A stretch of DNA of 64,000 nucleotides, taken from positions 3,410,001 to 3,474,000 of the forward strand of contig CP166702.1 in NCBI GenBank assembly GCA_051414805.1, written 5' to 3'. Of this stretch, positions 17,791 to 27,928 are shown in pieces (position 1 is the stretch's first letter; every line of letters starts with the position of its first letter). The stretch is from Xenophilus sp003671765 (GTDB lineage Bacteria > Pseudomonadota > Gammaproteobacteria > Burkholderiales > Burkholderiaceae_C). Both the position numbers and the translations under genes were made by a program. The notes below the pieces were generated by a model. The model was not told the DNA's origin and did no database searches. It worked only from the letters and a program-made list of their open reading frames with translations.

Positions 17791-19570
17791 ACCGTGCTCC
17801 CGAGGTAGGCGGCCTGGACCCGCTCGTCGGCGCGCACTGCGGCCGGGACACCTTCGACGAGCTTGGCGCCGAAGTTCATCACCACGAGCCGGTCCACCAG
17901 CTTCATCACGAAGTCCATGTCATGTTCCACGATGAGGATGGTCACGCCCTCATCGCGAAGCTTGCGCAGCAGCTCGCCCAAGGCCATCTTCTCCTTGCGC
18001 CGCAGGCCCGCGGCCGGCTCGTCCAGCACCAGCAGCACGGGGTCGGCCGCCAGCGCGCGGGCGATCTCCAGGATGCGCTGGGTGCCCAGCGGCAGCGCCC
18101 CGGCCATCTCGTGGGCACGATCGCCCAGGCCGATGCGCTCCAGCTGGCGCTGGGCCTCCTGGAGGATCTGGCGCTCTTCCTGGCGGTCCAGGCGCAGGCC
18201 GGCACGCAGCACGCCGGCGGCCGCGCGCGCGTGGGCGCCCAGGGCCACGTTGTCCAGCAGGCTCATGTGCGGCCGCAGCTTCACGTGCTGGAAGGTCCGC
18301 GCCAAGCCGAGCCGCGCGACGTCGCGCTGGCGCATGCCGGTGATGTCCTGCCCCAGGAACTGCACCCGGCCGGCGGTCATCTGCGCGGTCCGCGTCAGCA
18401 GGTTGAACATGGTCGACTTACCGGCGCCGTTGGGCCCGATCAGTCCGACGATCTCGCCGGCCTGCACGTCGAAGCTCACGTCGTTGACGGCCACCAGCCC
18501 GCCGAAGCGCTTGACCGCCCCCTGCACCGACAGCAGCGGCGTGCCGCGGGCGGGCATGGCGCGCTGCGGGAGCGGCTCGACCGGCGTGAGCGGCGCCGCC
18601 ACGGCGCCACGCACCGCCGCGCCGCCGCGCAGACGCCAGCGCCGCACGAAGCCCATCACCCCGCCGCGGGCGAAGTGCAGCAGCGCGATGAACAGGGCCG
18701 CGAAGGTCACCGCCTCGAGTTGGCCGGCCCACTGCGTGACCAGCGGCAGCACGTCCTGCAGCACGTTCTTGAGCACCAGCACCAGGGCGGCTCCCACCAG
18801 GGCACCGGCCAGGCTGCCCAGGCCGCCGGCCACGGCCATCAGCAGGTACTCGATGCTGGCGCGCACGTCGAAGGGCGAAGGGCTGACGAACCGGTTCATG
18901 TGCGCGTACAGCCAGCCCGCCAGCCCGGCGAACAGCGCCGCCGTCACGAACAGCGTGAGCTTCACGCGGTAGGCATCGGCGCCCACGCTGGCCAGCAGGG
19001 TGGCGCCCCCGCGCAGCCCGCGGATGGCACGCCCCGGGCGCGAGTTCAGCAGGTTGTGGCTGAACAGGCAGGCCAGGCCCACGATGGCCCAGATCAGGTA
19101 GTAGATGGAGCGCGGGTCCGACAGCGCCCAGCTGCCGATGCGCAAGGGCGGGATGTTGGACAGCCCCGTGTGCCGCCCCAGTCCATCCACGTTGCCGAAG
19201 AGCAGCGCGATCGACAGGCCCCAGGCGATGGTCGACAGGGGCAGGAAGTGGCCGCCCAGCCGCAGCGTCAGCGCGCCGATGGCCAGCGCCGACAGGCCCG
19301 TGAGCAGCAGCGCGAAGGGCAGCCCGATCCACGGCGACAGGCCCTGGGCGGTCGTGAGCCAGGCCGTCGAATAGGCCGCGATGCCGACGAAGGCCGCCTG
19401 CCCGAAGGACGTGGCACCGCCCACGCCGGTGAGCAGCACCAGGCCGAGCGCCACCAGCGCACCGATGCCGATGTCGTTGAGCAGCGAGACGGTGAAGCTG
19501 CCGGCCACCGCGGGCACCAGGGCCAGCACGACGACCACGGCGGCGATGAGGATGGCGGAAGTGCCGCGCT

Positions 19571-19574
<4 letters not shown>
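17787..19574 (-). CDS. Fused ABC transporter permease-ATPase (LivM-LivG)
   Basis: Protein of 595 residues joining two Liv subunits. Residues 1 to about 310 form a LivM permease with about eight membrane segments and the loop YAHMNRFVSPSPFDVRASIEY. A Pro/Ala-rich linker (about 325-345) leads to a LivG-type ATPase with Walker A GPNGAGKSTMFNLLT, a degenerate signature GALPLGTQRILEIARAL and Walker B LLVLDEPAAGL. Such fusions are common in this bacterial group. It overlaps livH upstream and livF downstream by four bases each. One ATPase half thus comes with the permease and the other is LivF. Confidence 0.92.
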
Positions 19575-20626
<1,052 letters not shown>

Positions 20627-20690
20627 GGTCGTGGGGTCCTTCGTTCGGTGGCGTCGTTGTTCAACATGCGTTGCGCTCCCTTCGCGCCGC

Positions 20691-21860
20691 TCAGGGCGCC
20701 AGCTTCCACTGGCCCTTGTCGAGCGTGACGATCACGCGGGCGCGCTCGTCGACGCCGTACAGGTCGCCGGGCTTGAAGTTGTAGACGCCGTGCGTGCCCA
20801 CCACCTCCCGCGTGCTGAAGATGGCGTCGCGAAGGGCCAGCCTGAACTCGGGCGTGCCCGGCTCGGCCTTGCCGGCCGACAGCACGCGCTGGGCGGCATC
20901 GGCGAACACCAGCCAGCCATCGAAGGAATAGGCCGAGAAGGCATCGCTCGTCGCTGCGTTGTTGACCTTCTGGAACACCTCCCGGAAGGCCAGGCCCATC
21001 TTGCGGGTGGGATGGTCGGCAGGCAGCTGCTCGGCCACGATGACCGGGCCGGTGGGCATGAGTGCGCCCTGCCCGGCCGCGCCCACGACGCGCACGAAGT
21101 CGGGGTTGATCAGGCCGTGCTGCCCGTAGACCTTGCCCTTGAAGCCGCGGTCGGCCAGGGCCAGGAAGGGCAAGGCGCCCGGCGTGCCGGCGCCGCCGGT
21201 CATCACCGCGTCCGGGCGCATGGCCAGCAGCTTGAGCACCTGGCCGGTCACCGACTGGTCCGAACGCGCGTAGCGCTCGTTGCCCAGCACCTGGATGCCG
21301 GCGTCGGCCGCGGCCTTGTTGAGTGCGGTGTAGACCAGGTCGCCCCAGGCATCGGAGAAGCCGATGTAGCCCACGGTGCGCACGCCGTCCTTCTTCATGC
21401 GCTGCACCACGGCGTCGATCATCAGCTGCGTGGGCTGCGCCACCGTCATCACCCAGGCGTTGTCGGCCGGGTTCAGGAGGATGGGCGTGAGGCCGATCAT
21501 CGGCACGTTGGCATCGCGGCCCACCTGCGCCATGGCGATGGCGGCGGGGACGCCCGAAGTGCCCATCAGCACATCGACCTTGTCTTCCTCCACCAGCTTG
21601 CGGGCATTGCGGCCCGCGGTCGTCGGATCGGAGCCGTCGTCCAGCACGATGAGCTGCACCTTGCGGCCCGCGATCTCGCCCTTGTAGGCCAGCGCGGCCT
21701 GCATGCCCTTGGCGTAGGGCACGCCCAACGAGGAGTTCGGGCCGGACAGCGACACGCTCAGGCCGACCTTGAGGTCGGCGGCCTGGGCGGCCACGGCGGC
21801 CGCGGCTAGCGCGCCGGCGGCCAGCACACCACGGCCGAGGGACATCAGCATCTTCTTCAT
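20691..21860 (-). CDS. Periplasmic substrate-binding protein LivK, paralog 1
   Basis: Type I periplasmic binding protein of 389 residues for the adjoining Liv transporter. A signal peptide with a hydrophobic core and an AQAAD cleavage region occupies residues 1-28. The mature part begins DLKVGLSVSLSGPNSSLGVP. The ATG at 21860 has the ribosome binding site CAGGAG. It is paralogous to the proteins at 23723 and 24987: all three share LKVG..SLSGP, DPTTAGRNARKL-like and GTSGxPGA segments and a GQWKL(V/A)P end. Being next to livH, it is the most direct partner of the permease. The ligand is unknown; an aromatic acid is likely from the context. Confidence 0.9.
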   Translation of the reverse strand: MKKMLMSLGRGVLAAGALAAAAVAAQAADLKVGLSVSLSGPNSSLGVPYAKGMQAALAYKGEIAGRKVQLIVLDDGSDPTTAGRNARKLVEEDKVDVLMGTSGVPAAIAMAQVGRDANVPMIGLTPILLNPADNAWVMTVAQPTQLMIDAVVQRMKKDGVRTVGYIGFSDAWGDLVYTALNKAAADAGIQVLGNERYARSDQSVTGQVLKLLAMRPDAVMTGGAGTPGALPFLALADRGFKGKVYGQHGLINPDFVRVVGAAGQGALMPTGPVIVAEQLPADHPTRKMGLAFREVFQKVNNAATSDAFSAYSFDGWLVFADAAQRVLSAGKAEPGTPEFRLALRDAIFSTREVVGTHGVYNFKPGDLYGVDERARVIVTLDKGQWKLAP

Positions 21861-21892
21861 GGGAGCACTCCTGGTTGGAGGAAGGGAATGGA

Positions 21893-22372
21893 CTAGACGA
21901 ACAACTGGATGGCTGGCAAGGGCTGGTCCGCATCGAGCAGGTTGACGCGCTTCTCGCGGATCAGCCATCCGAGCGGCCCGCCCGGCACCAGCGTGTGCAC
22001 GCAATGGCCGGCAAGCAGCACCTGCTGCGGGCCGCGGACCTCGATGTAGACGAAGGCGGTGCGCAGGCGGACGATCCCGCCGTCGCCCGGCAACGCCGCC
22101 AGACGGCGCGCGGTCTGCAACACATGCTGGCAGCGGCTGGCCGGATGCTGCGAATGGGCGCGCGGGCTGTGCAGGCGCTTGACGCGCAGCTCGAGCAGCA
22201 TGCGGTCTTCCAGTGCGAGCGCGTTGTGGCTGTCGGCATCGGCCTGCGCCGCGCCCTGGAGCGGGATCCAGTAGCGACCGTCCGGGGCGAACAGGGCAAG
22301 CCAGTCGTCCCAGCGGCGGTCGTCGATCAGCTCGGCCTCGTGGAGGACGAAGTCTTCGGCGGAAAGCGTCAT
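21893..22372 (-). CDS. Aromatic ring-hydroxylating dioxygenase, beta subunit (pair 1)
   Basis: Small structural subunit of 159 residues with the cystatin-like fold of Ring_hydroxyl_B proteins. It shows FVLHEAELIDDRRWDDWLAL, then FAPDGRYWIPL and a C-terminal REKRVNLLDADQPLPAIQLF, all typical. Its ATG overlaps the stop of the alpha subunit gene (ATGA at 22369-22372). It is paralogous to the beta subunit at 32028. The two pairs flank the ends of the two transcription units and may act on successive intermediates or on related substrates. Confidence 0.9.
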   Translation of the reverse strand: MTLSAEDFVLHEAELIDDRRWDDWLALFAPDGRYWIPLQGAAQADADSHNALALEDRMLLELRVKRLHSPRAHSQHPASRCQHVLQTARRLAALPGDGGIVRLRTAFVYIEVRGPQQVLLAGHCVHTLVPGGPLGWLIREKRVNLLDADQPLPAIQLFV

Positions 22373-23685
22373 GCGCCCTCTCCCATCCACTTCGCCCAGG
22401 CCCGGAACTGGTTGCGCATCAGGCGCTCGTCGGTGCCGCTGGTCTCTTCCACCGCGTCGTCGCGCTCGCCGGGCACGAAGCCGCGGTGCAGGCTGACCCA
22501 TTCGTTGCCCTCGCCGCGCAGCCCCTGCTGCATGCTCTCGAACAGGTGCACGTCGTCATGGGCCACCACGGACATGGGCGAGAAGACCAGGCGGTTGTAG
22601 CCCATCGAACGCTGCAGCAGCAGCTCGGGCGCGCCCTCGGCACGAAAGCTCCAGGCTTCCACCAACGTGCGGTCGGCGGCCAGCGGCCGGATCACGCGGA
22701 TGGCCTGCGGCGAGCCCTTCACCGACAGGCTGGGGAAGAGCACCGCGTTCTGCGGCGAACGTTGCAGCACCTCGTTGGCACGCTCTTCGCCCAGGGCGCT
22801 GCGCAGCCCGTCCTCGTAGTCCTGCAACTGCGCGTAGCTCGAATGGATGCTGAAGCGCGTGCCCAGCACGCTGTGGCCGTTGGGGTACACGCGACCGCCC
22901 ATGCGGTCGAAGAAGTCGTAGCCCGAGCCGAAGGGCAGGATCTGCTCCATCGCCATGGGCTTCGGGGCATCGGCGGGCTGGCCCTTCCACAGTGCATCGG
23001 CCGCCTGCGTGGCCGACTCGTGGGTGGACATGGGATGCACCGTGTCGTTGATGTTCTCCAGGTACATCTTCCAGTTGCAGTGGATGACGTTGCGCAGCAC
23101 GCCGCCCGCCACGGTGAGCCGGCCCTCGGGGGAGCGATCCACCATGTTGTCGATCACGTGCAGGACGTCGCCGAAGTACTCGTCGAAGCCCGGGCCGTCT
23201 TTCGCCAGCCGCACGAACACGAAGTCGCGATACACGGCCACGCCGGCCACCGGTTGCAGCCCCTGGCCCGACTCGCATTGCGCCAGGCCCGTGCCTTCGT
23301 AGCCGGCCTTCAGCGGCAGGGCGAGCGGCGCGCCGTCCAGTTTGTAGGTCCAGGCGTGGTAGGGGCAGCGGAAGAAGCGGCCGGTGTTGCCATGCGCCTC
23401 GGTCACCAGTTGCGCGCCCTTGTGCGCGCAGCGGTTGTAGAAGACGCCCACGCCGCCGTCGGCCTGCCGCACCATCAGCAGCGGGCGGCCGGCAATCTCC
23501 CGCGTGCAGTAATCGCCCGCGGCGGGCACCTCGCTCGCATGGCCGGCGAACTGCCAGGTGCGGGCGAAGAAGCGGTCCTCTTCCAGCTCGAAGAGTTCCT
23601 GGCTCAGGTACAGGTCGCGGTGCACCCGCTGTTCCTGCACCAGCGCCTGGAGGGCGGCCGGGTCGTTGCGAAAGCGCGTGGTCAT
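22369..23685 (-). CDS. Aromatic ring-hydroxylating dioxygenase, alpha subunit (pair 1)
   Basis: Catalytic Rieske oxygenase subunit of 438 residues. The Rieske [2Fe-2S] ligands are Cys86/His88 (NRCAHKGAQL) and Cys107/His110 (FRCPYHAWTY). In the catalytic domain NWKMYLENINDTVHPMSTHE supplies Asp214, His217 and His222, the bridging aspartate and mononuclear iron ligands. Together with the beta subunit it would add O2 to an aromatic ring using electrons from a reductase. No reductase is encoded beside it, so it probably shares the one at 33884. The sequence is closely parallel to the alpha subunit at 32540. The substrate is unknown. Confidence 0.92.
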   Translation of the reverse strand: MTTRFRNDPAALQALVQEQRVHRDLYLSQELFELEEDRFFARTWQFAGHASEVPAAGDYCTREIAGRPLLMVRQADGGVGVFYNRCAHKGAQLVTEAHGNTGRFFRCPYHAWTYKLDGAPLALPLKAGYEGTGLAQCESGQGLQPVAGVAVYRDFVFVRLAKDGPGFDEYFGDVLHVIDNMVDRSPEGRLTVAGGVLRNVIHCNWKMYLENINDTVHPMSTHESATQAADALWKGQPADAPKPMAMEQILPFGSGYDFFDRMGGRVYPNGHSVLGTRFSIHSSYAQLQDYEDGLRSALGEERANEVLQRSPQNAVLFPSLSVKGSPQAIRVIRPLAADRTLVEAWSFRAEGAPELLLQRSMGYNRLVFSPMSVVAHDDVHLFESMQQGLRGEGNEWVSLHRGFVPGERDDAVEETSGTDERLMRNQFRAWAKWMGEGA

Positions 23686-23722
23686 GGCGTGGGGCCGTGC
23701 AGCGGGTCGGGCGCGTGGGCGT

Positions 23723-24868
23723 TCAGGGCACCAGCTTCCACTGACCCTTGTCCATGCGCACGATCACCACCGCGCGCTTGTCCGAGCCGTAGCGGCTGTC
23801 GGGCGTGAAGTTGTAGATTCCATGCGTGCCCACCAGCTCGCGCGTCGCGACGATGGCATCCTTGAGCGACTGGCGGTAGGCCTGGGTGCCAGGCTCGCCC
23901 TTGGCGCGCGCTGCGGCATTGGCGAGCAGCAGGTAGGCGTCGTAGGTGTACGACGAGAAGGCATCGACCGGCGCTGCGCCGTTGGCCTTCTGGTAGGCGG
24001 CCCGGAAGTCCATCGACACCTTGCGGATCGGGTTGTCGGCCGGCAGTTGCTCGGCCACCAGCACCGGACCGCTGGGCACTTCCAGGCCCTCGATGGCCTT
24101 GCCGCCCACGCGCACGAAATCGGCGTTGATCAAGCCGTGCGTGCCGTAGATGCGGCCCTTGTAGTTGCGCTCGGCCAGCGCCAGGTAGGGCAGCGCGCCC
24201 GGCGTGCCGGAGTTGCCGGCGAACACCGCATCGGGACGCTGGGCCACGATCTTGAGCACCTGCCCAGCCACCGAGCTGTCGGTGCGCGCATAGCGCTCGT
24301 TGGCCACCACCTTGATGCCGGCCGCGTCGGCGCTCTTGACCAGCGAGTCGTAGGCCAGGTCGCCCAGCGCATCGGAAAAGCCGATGAAGGCCACCGTCTT
24401 CACGCCCGCGGCCTTCATCTTGTCCACCACGGCCGCGACCATCAGCTCGAAGGGTTGCGACACCGACACCGTCCAGCCGTTCTCGGCGCCGGGCAAGGAG
24501 ACCGGCGTGGGCGAGATCAGCGGCACGTTCATTTCGCGCGCCACCGCGGCGATGGCCATGGCGCCCGGGACACCCGAGGTGCCGATGAGCACGTCCACCT
24601 TGTCTTCCGTCACAAGCTTGCGGGCATTGCGGCCGGCCGTCGTCGGGTCCGACGCATCGTCCAGCACGATCAGCTCGACCTTGCGACCGGCAACGGTGGG
24701 CATCTGCGCGTGGGCGGCGCGGATGCCTTTCTCGTAGGGGATGCCCAGCGCCGACACCGGGCCGGAGAGCGAGCTGATGACGCCCACCTTGAGGTCGGCG
24801 GCCAAGGCACCGACCGCAAAGGCCGAGGCGGCCAGCAGGGCGAGGGGACGAAGCAGCAGAGAGGCCAT
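23723..24868 (-). CDS. Periplasmic substrate-binding protein LivK, paralog 2
   Basis: Periplasmic binding protein of 381 residues. The signal peptide (LLLRPLALLAASAFAVGALA) ends near residue 23. The mature sequence starts DLKVGVISSLSGPVSALGIP and carries DDASDPTTAGRNARKLV and GTSGVPGAMAIAAVA. The start at 24868 follows a CCGGAG ribosome binding site. It lies 118 bases after paralog 3 and 37 bases before a dioxygenase gene. There is no second permease nearby, so it probably feeds the same LivHMGF complex with a different ligand. Divergence from paralogs 1 and 3 is substantial, so it is not an assembly duplicate. Confidence 0.9.
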   Translation of the reverse strand: MASLLLRPLALLAASAFAVGALAADLKVGVISSLSGPVSALGIPYEKGIRAAHAQMPTVAGRKVELIVLDDASDPTTAGRNARKLVTEDKVDVLIGTSGVPGAMAIAAVAREMNVPLISPTPVSLPGAENGWTVSVSQPFELMVAAVVDKMKAAGVKTVAFIGFSDALGDLAYDSLVKSADAAGIKVVANERYARTDSSVAGQVLKIVAQRPDAVFAGNSGTPGALPYLALAERNYKGRIYGTHGLINADFVRVGGKAIEGLEVPSGPVLVAEQLPADNPIRKVSMDFRAAYQKANGAAPVDAFSSYTYDAYLLLANAAARAKGEPGTQAYRQSLKDAIVATRELVGTHGIYNFTPDSRYGSDKRAVVIVRMDKGQWKLVP

Positions 24869-24986
24869 CGGCAAAAACTCCGGAAGAAGGAAATGAAAAG
24901 GAAGACCGGGACCTGGGAGCGCGGCACTCAGGCCATCACGGCGAGGTACGCGCGCTGCCGGCATGCAGTGCAGTGCGCTGTGTGCC

Positions 24987-26156
24987 TCAGGGCACGAGCT
25001 TCCACTGGCCCTTCTCGAGCCTGACCACCACGCGCGAGCGTTCGTCCGAGCCGTAGCGGTCGTTGGGCTTGAAGTTGTAGACGCTGTGCGTGCCCGCCAG
25101 CTCCTTCGTGCTGGTGATGGCGTCGCGCAGGACGACGCGGAACTGCGGCGTGCCCGGCTCGGCCTTCGCCGAGGCGCGCTTGGCCGCATCCAGGAAGATC
25201 AGCCAGGCATCGAAGCTGTAGGCGGAGAAGGCATCGGTGGGCGCGGCGCCGTTGGCCTTCTGGTAGGCGGCGCGGAAGTCCATCGAGACCTTGCGGATCG
25301 GGTTGTCGGCCGGCAGCTGCTCGGCCACGATCACGGGGCCGGTGGGTGCCAGCAGGCCCTCGACCGCCGCGCCGCCCACGCGCACGAAGTCGGGGTTGAT
25401 CAGCGCATGCATGCCGTAGATCTGGCCCTTGTAGCCGCGCTCGGCCAGCGCCAGGTAGGGCAGCGCGCCGGGCGTGCCCGAGGTTCCGGTGAGCACCGCG
25501 TCCGGCTTCAGCGCCACGATCTTCAGCACCTGGCCCGTCACCGACGCGTCGGCGCGCGCATAGCGCTCGTTGGATACCACCTTGATCCCGGCCGGCTCGG
25601 CGCTCTTCTGCAGAGCGTCGTACACCAGGTCACCCCAGGCATCGGAAAAGCCGATGTAGCCCACCGTCTTCACGCCGGATTTCTTCATCCGGTCGACCAC
25701 CGCGCTGACCATCAGCGGCGCCGGCTGGGGCAGCGTGACCATCCATGCGCCCTCCTCGCCCGGCAGGTTGGCGTTGGCGATGGAGATCAGCGGCGTCCTG
25801 GTCTCGCGTGCCACGGCGGCGATGGCCAGCGCCCCGGGCGATCCGGCCGTGCCGATGATGACGTCGACCTTGTCCTCGTCGATCAGCTTGCGCGCGTTGC
25901 GTGCGGCCGTGCTCGGGTCCGACGCATCGTCGAGCTGGATCACCTGCACCTTCTTGCCGTCGATGTCGCCCTTGAAGGCCTGCGCTGCCGCCATGCCCTT
26001 CTGATAGGGAATGCCCAGCGACGAGACGGGCCCGGACAGGGAGGTGATGAAGCCGACTTTGTAGTCGGCCGCGAATGCGGCCGGCGCCGCAGCGCCCAGC
26101 AGCGTGGCACAGGCCAGGGCAGCGAGGCTGCGCAGGGGACGTCGAGATTTCATCAT
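24987..26156 (-). CDS. Periplasmic substrate-binding protein LivK, paralog 3
   Basis: Periplasmic binding protein of 389 residues, first gene of the transport unit. The signal peptide (LRSLAALACATLLGAAAPAA) ends near residue 32 at AFAAD. The mature part begins YKVGFITSLSGPVSSLGIPY. Two adjacent ATG codons exist; 26156 is preferred because GGAG lies 6 bases upstream. About 100 bases upstream is the palindrome TTTAGTCCTAAA, shared with the iorA-marR control region. This places the gene at the head of an inducible operon. It is a paralog of the proteins at 23723 and 20691. Confidence 0.9.
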   Translation of the reverse strand: MMKSRRPLRSLAALACATLLGAAAPAAFAADYKVGFITSLSGPVSSLGIPYQKGMAAAQAFKGDIDGKKVQVIQLDDASDPSTAARNARKLIDEDKVDVIIGTAGSPGALAIAAVARETRTPLISIANANLPGEEGAWMVTLPQPAPLMVSAVVDRMKKSGVKTVGYIGFSDAWGDLVYDALQKSAEPAGIKVVSNERYARADASVTGQVLKIVALKPDAVLTGTSGTPGALPYLALAERGYKGQIYGMHALINPDFVRVGGAAVEGLLAPTGPVIVAEQLPADNPIRKVSMDFRAAYQKANGAAPTDAFSAYSFDAWLIFLDAAKRASAKAEPGTPQFRVVLRDAITSTKELAGTHSVYNFKPNDRYGSDERSRVVVRLEKGQWKLVP

Positions 26157-26255
26157 GGCGAACTCCATCTGATGGGTGAAAACGCACGGAACAGCGCCGA
26201 CGCCGATGTGCCGCGGTCCGCGGCCCCCTCGCCTCAGCACATGACTTATCAATTA

Positions 26256-26267
26256 TTTAGTCCTAAA
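26256..26267. promoter_or_regulatory. Candidate MarR operator upstream of livK paralog 3
   Basis: TTTAG-TC-CTAAA is a perfect 5-bp inverted repeat with a 2-base centre, in an AT-rich patch (26240-26275) about 100 bases before the livK start. The same palindrome with a different centre occurs at 38694-38705 between iorA and its divergent MarR gene. A shared operator for one MarR protein is the simplest reading. Confidence 0.6.
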
Positions 26268-26350
26268 CAATCCTAGCGACCGGAAACACGGGTGACAAGG
26301 GGACTGTCCTCAAGCGGGTGGTGGGTGCGATCTGGTGCGTCGGCGCACGT

Positions 26351-27088
26351 TCACAGCGCGAGACTGCCCACGCTGGTGCCTCCGCACACGTACAGCACCT
26401 GCCCCGTCACGAAACTGTTGGCCGGCTCGACGAAGAAACGCACGGCCCGTGCCACATCGGCGGACTCGCCGAGGCGCTTGACCGGCACGCTGGCCGCGAG
26501 CGCCTTCTCCTTGTCGCTGCCGGCCTCGACCACGTCGTAGAACATGTCGGTGCGGATGGGGCCGGGCGCGACGACATTGACGGTGATGCCCTCGCCGCCG
26601 AGCTCCAGCGCCCAGGTGCGGGCCATGCCCAGCATGCCGGCCTTGGTCGCCGAATAGCTGGTGCGCGTGGCCAGGCCGAGCGCGGCGCGCGACGACAGCA
26701 GCACCACGCGCCCGAAGCCCGCGGCACGCATCGCCGGCAACGCGGCCTGCACCAGCTGCACGGCACAGCCCAGGTGCAGTTCCACCAGTGCATCCAGGTC
26801 CGTCAGCTGTACCTGCGGCAGCAGCGCGGCGCGGATCACGCCCGCGTTGTGCACGACCGTGGTGACCTGCCAGCGCGACGCCACGTACGCCGCGGCCTGC
26901 GCCGTGGCGGCGCGGTCGCTCAGGTCCACCTCGACGCTGTGCAGACGCGCATGCGCGATGTCGGCGGTCCGTCGGGCCAGGCTGACCACCTCCCAGCCAC
27001 CGTCCAGCAGGTCCTGGCAGATCGCCTTGCCGATGCCGGCGCTGCCGCCGGTGACGACGGCAACGCCGCGGTCGTGCACTGCATTCAT
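26351..27088 (-). CDS. Short-chain dehydrogenase/reductase
   Basis: Classical SDR of 245 residues with VVTGGSAGIGKAICQDL, a NNAG variant (HNAGVIRAA), catalytic Ser in VVLLSSRAALGL and the YSATK motif. The C-terminus (NSFVTGQVLYVCGGTSVGS) is standard. Its ATG overlaps the stop of the cyclase gene (ATGA at 27085-27088), so it is coupled to it. It is the last gene of the iorA unit. A 3-hydroxyacyl-CoA or ring-diol dehydrogenase role is plausible in a Rieske dioxygenase pathway, but is not shown by the sequence. Confidence 0.88.
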   Translation of the reverse strand: MNAVHDRGVAVVTGGSAGIGKAICQDLLDGGWEVVSLARRTADIAHARLHSVEVDLSDRAATAQAAAYVASRWQVTTVVHNAGVIRAALLPQVQLTDLDALVELHLGCAVQLVQAALPAMRAAGFGRVVLLSSRAALGLATRTSYSATKAGMLGMARTWALELGGEGITVNVVAPGPIRTDMFYDVVEAGSDKEKALAASVPVKRLGESADVARAVRFFVEPANSFVTGQVLYVCGGTSVGSLAL

Positions 27089-27906
27089 GCCGAACCCACC
27101 AGCGCGAGCACGCGCAACGGGCTGCCGCTGCCCTTCTCGATCTTCAGCGGCGGGCAGATCAGCACCGCACCCGCGGGCGGCAACAGGTCCAGGTTGCACA
27201 GGCACTGCAGGCCGTAGCGTCCTGCTCCGTGCATGTAGTAGTGGCAGGGGTACGGCGGGCGCAGGTGGTAGCCCTGGCCGGCGTCGGTGCCGATGGCTTC
27301 GGAGCCGAAGCCCAGCACGCCGCGTTCTTCCACCAGGAAGCGCACCGCGGCGGTGCTGGGGCCGGGCGTGTGCTGGCCGGTCTCGTCGAAGTTCTGGTAC
27401 TCGGCGGGGTCGGTGCGCTTGGACCAGTCGGTGCGCATCAGCACCCACGCGCCGGCGGGGATGCGGCCGTGCGCGGCCTCCCACTCGGCGATGTCCTCCA
27501 GCGTCAGCAGGTAGTCCGGGTCGTCCTTGACCTGGGGCGAGCAGTCGATCACGCAGGCCGGTGCCACGAAGTTCTGCACGGGGATGGTGTCCACCGCGTT
27601 GTTGGGCAGGTCGCGGCCGGAGATCCAGTGGATGGGCGCATCGAAGTGCGTGCCCGTGTGCTCGCCGCAGGAGAAGTTGTTCCAGTACCAGCCCGGGCCG
27701 CGCTCGTCGTAGCGCGACACCTCCTCGATGCGGAAGGGCCAGCACTGGCCCATCTCGGGCGGCAGCGCGATCTGCGGGAACTCGGGCGTCAGCGTCTGCG
27801 TGAGGTCGACCACGCGGATCTGGCCACTGGCCAGGGCGCCCACCAGGCCGGCCAGGGCGTCGAGGCCGGTAGATGCGGCAGCGGGGGTCAGGGTTGCGTT
27901 GCTCAT
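27085..27906 (-). CDS. Cyclase-family metal-dependent hydrolase (KynB / isatin-hydrolase fold)
   Basis: Metal-dependent hydrolase of 273 residues. The family's metal-binding signature HxGTHxDxPxH is seen as HTGTHFDAPIHW near residue 79. Known members hydrolyse N-formylkynurenine (KynB) or the cyclic amide of isatin, that is, amides made from indole breakdown. Next to a Rieske dioxygenase and IorAB this supports an indole-type substrate. The ATG at 27906 starts MSNATLTP; homology begins near IRVVDLTQTL. It sits between the DUF35-SDR fusion (22 bases upstream) and an overlapping SDR. Confidence 0.87.
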   Translation of the reverse strand: MSNATLTPAAASTGLDALAGLVGALASGQIRVVDLTQTLTPEFPQIALPPEMGQCWPFRIEEVSRYDERGPGWYWNNFSCGEHTGTHFDAPIHWISGRDLPNNAVDTIPVQNFVAPACVIDCSPQVKDDPDYLLTLEDIAEWEAAHGRIPAGAWVLMRTDWSKRTDPAEYQNFDETGQHTPGPSTAAVRFLVEERGVLGFGSEAIGTDAGQGYHLRPPYPCHYYMHGAGRYGLQCLCNLDLLPPAGAVLICPPLKIEKGSGSPLRVLALVGSA

Positions 27907-27928
27907 GGGTGTCTCCTTGCCAGTGGCC

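Noticed and set aside
20691..26156. The three LivK genes as an assembly duplication
   Set aside because: They differ throughout, including signal peptides and lengths, and have different neighbours.
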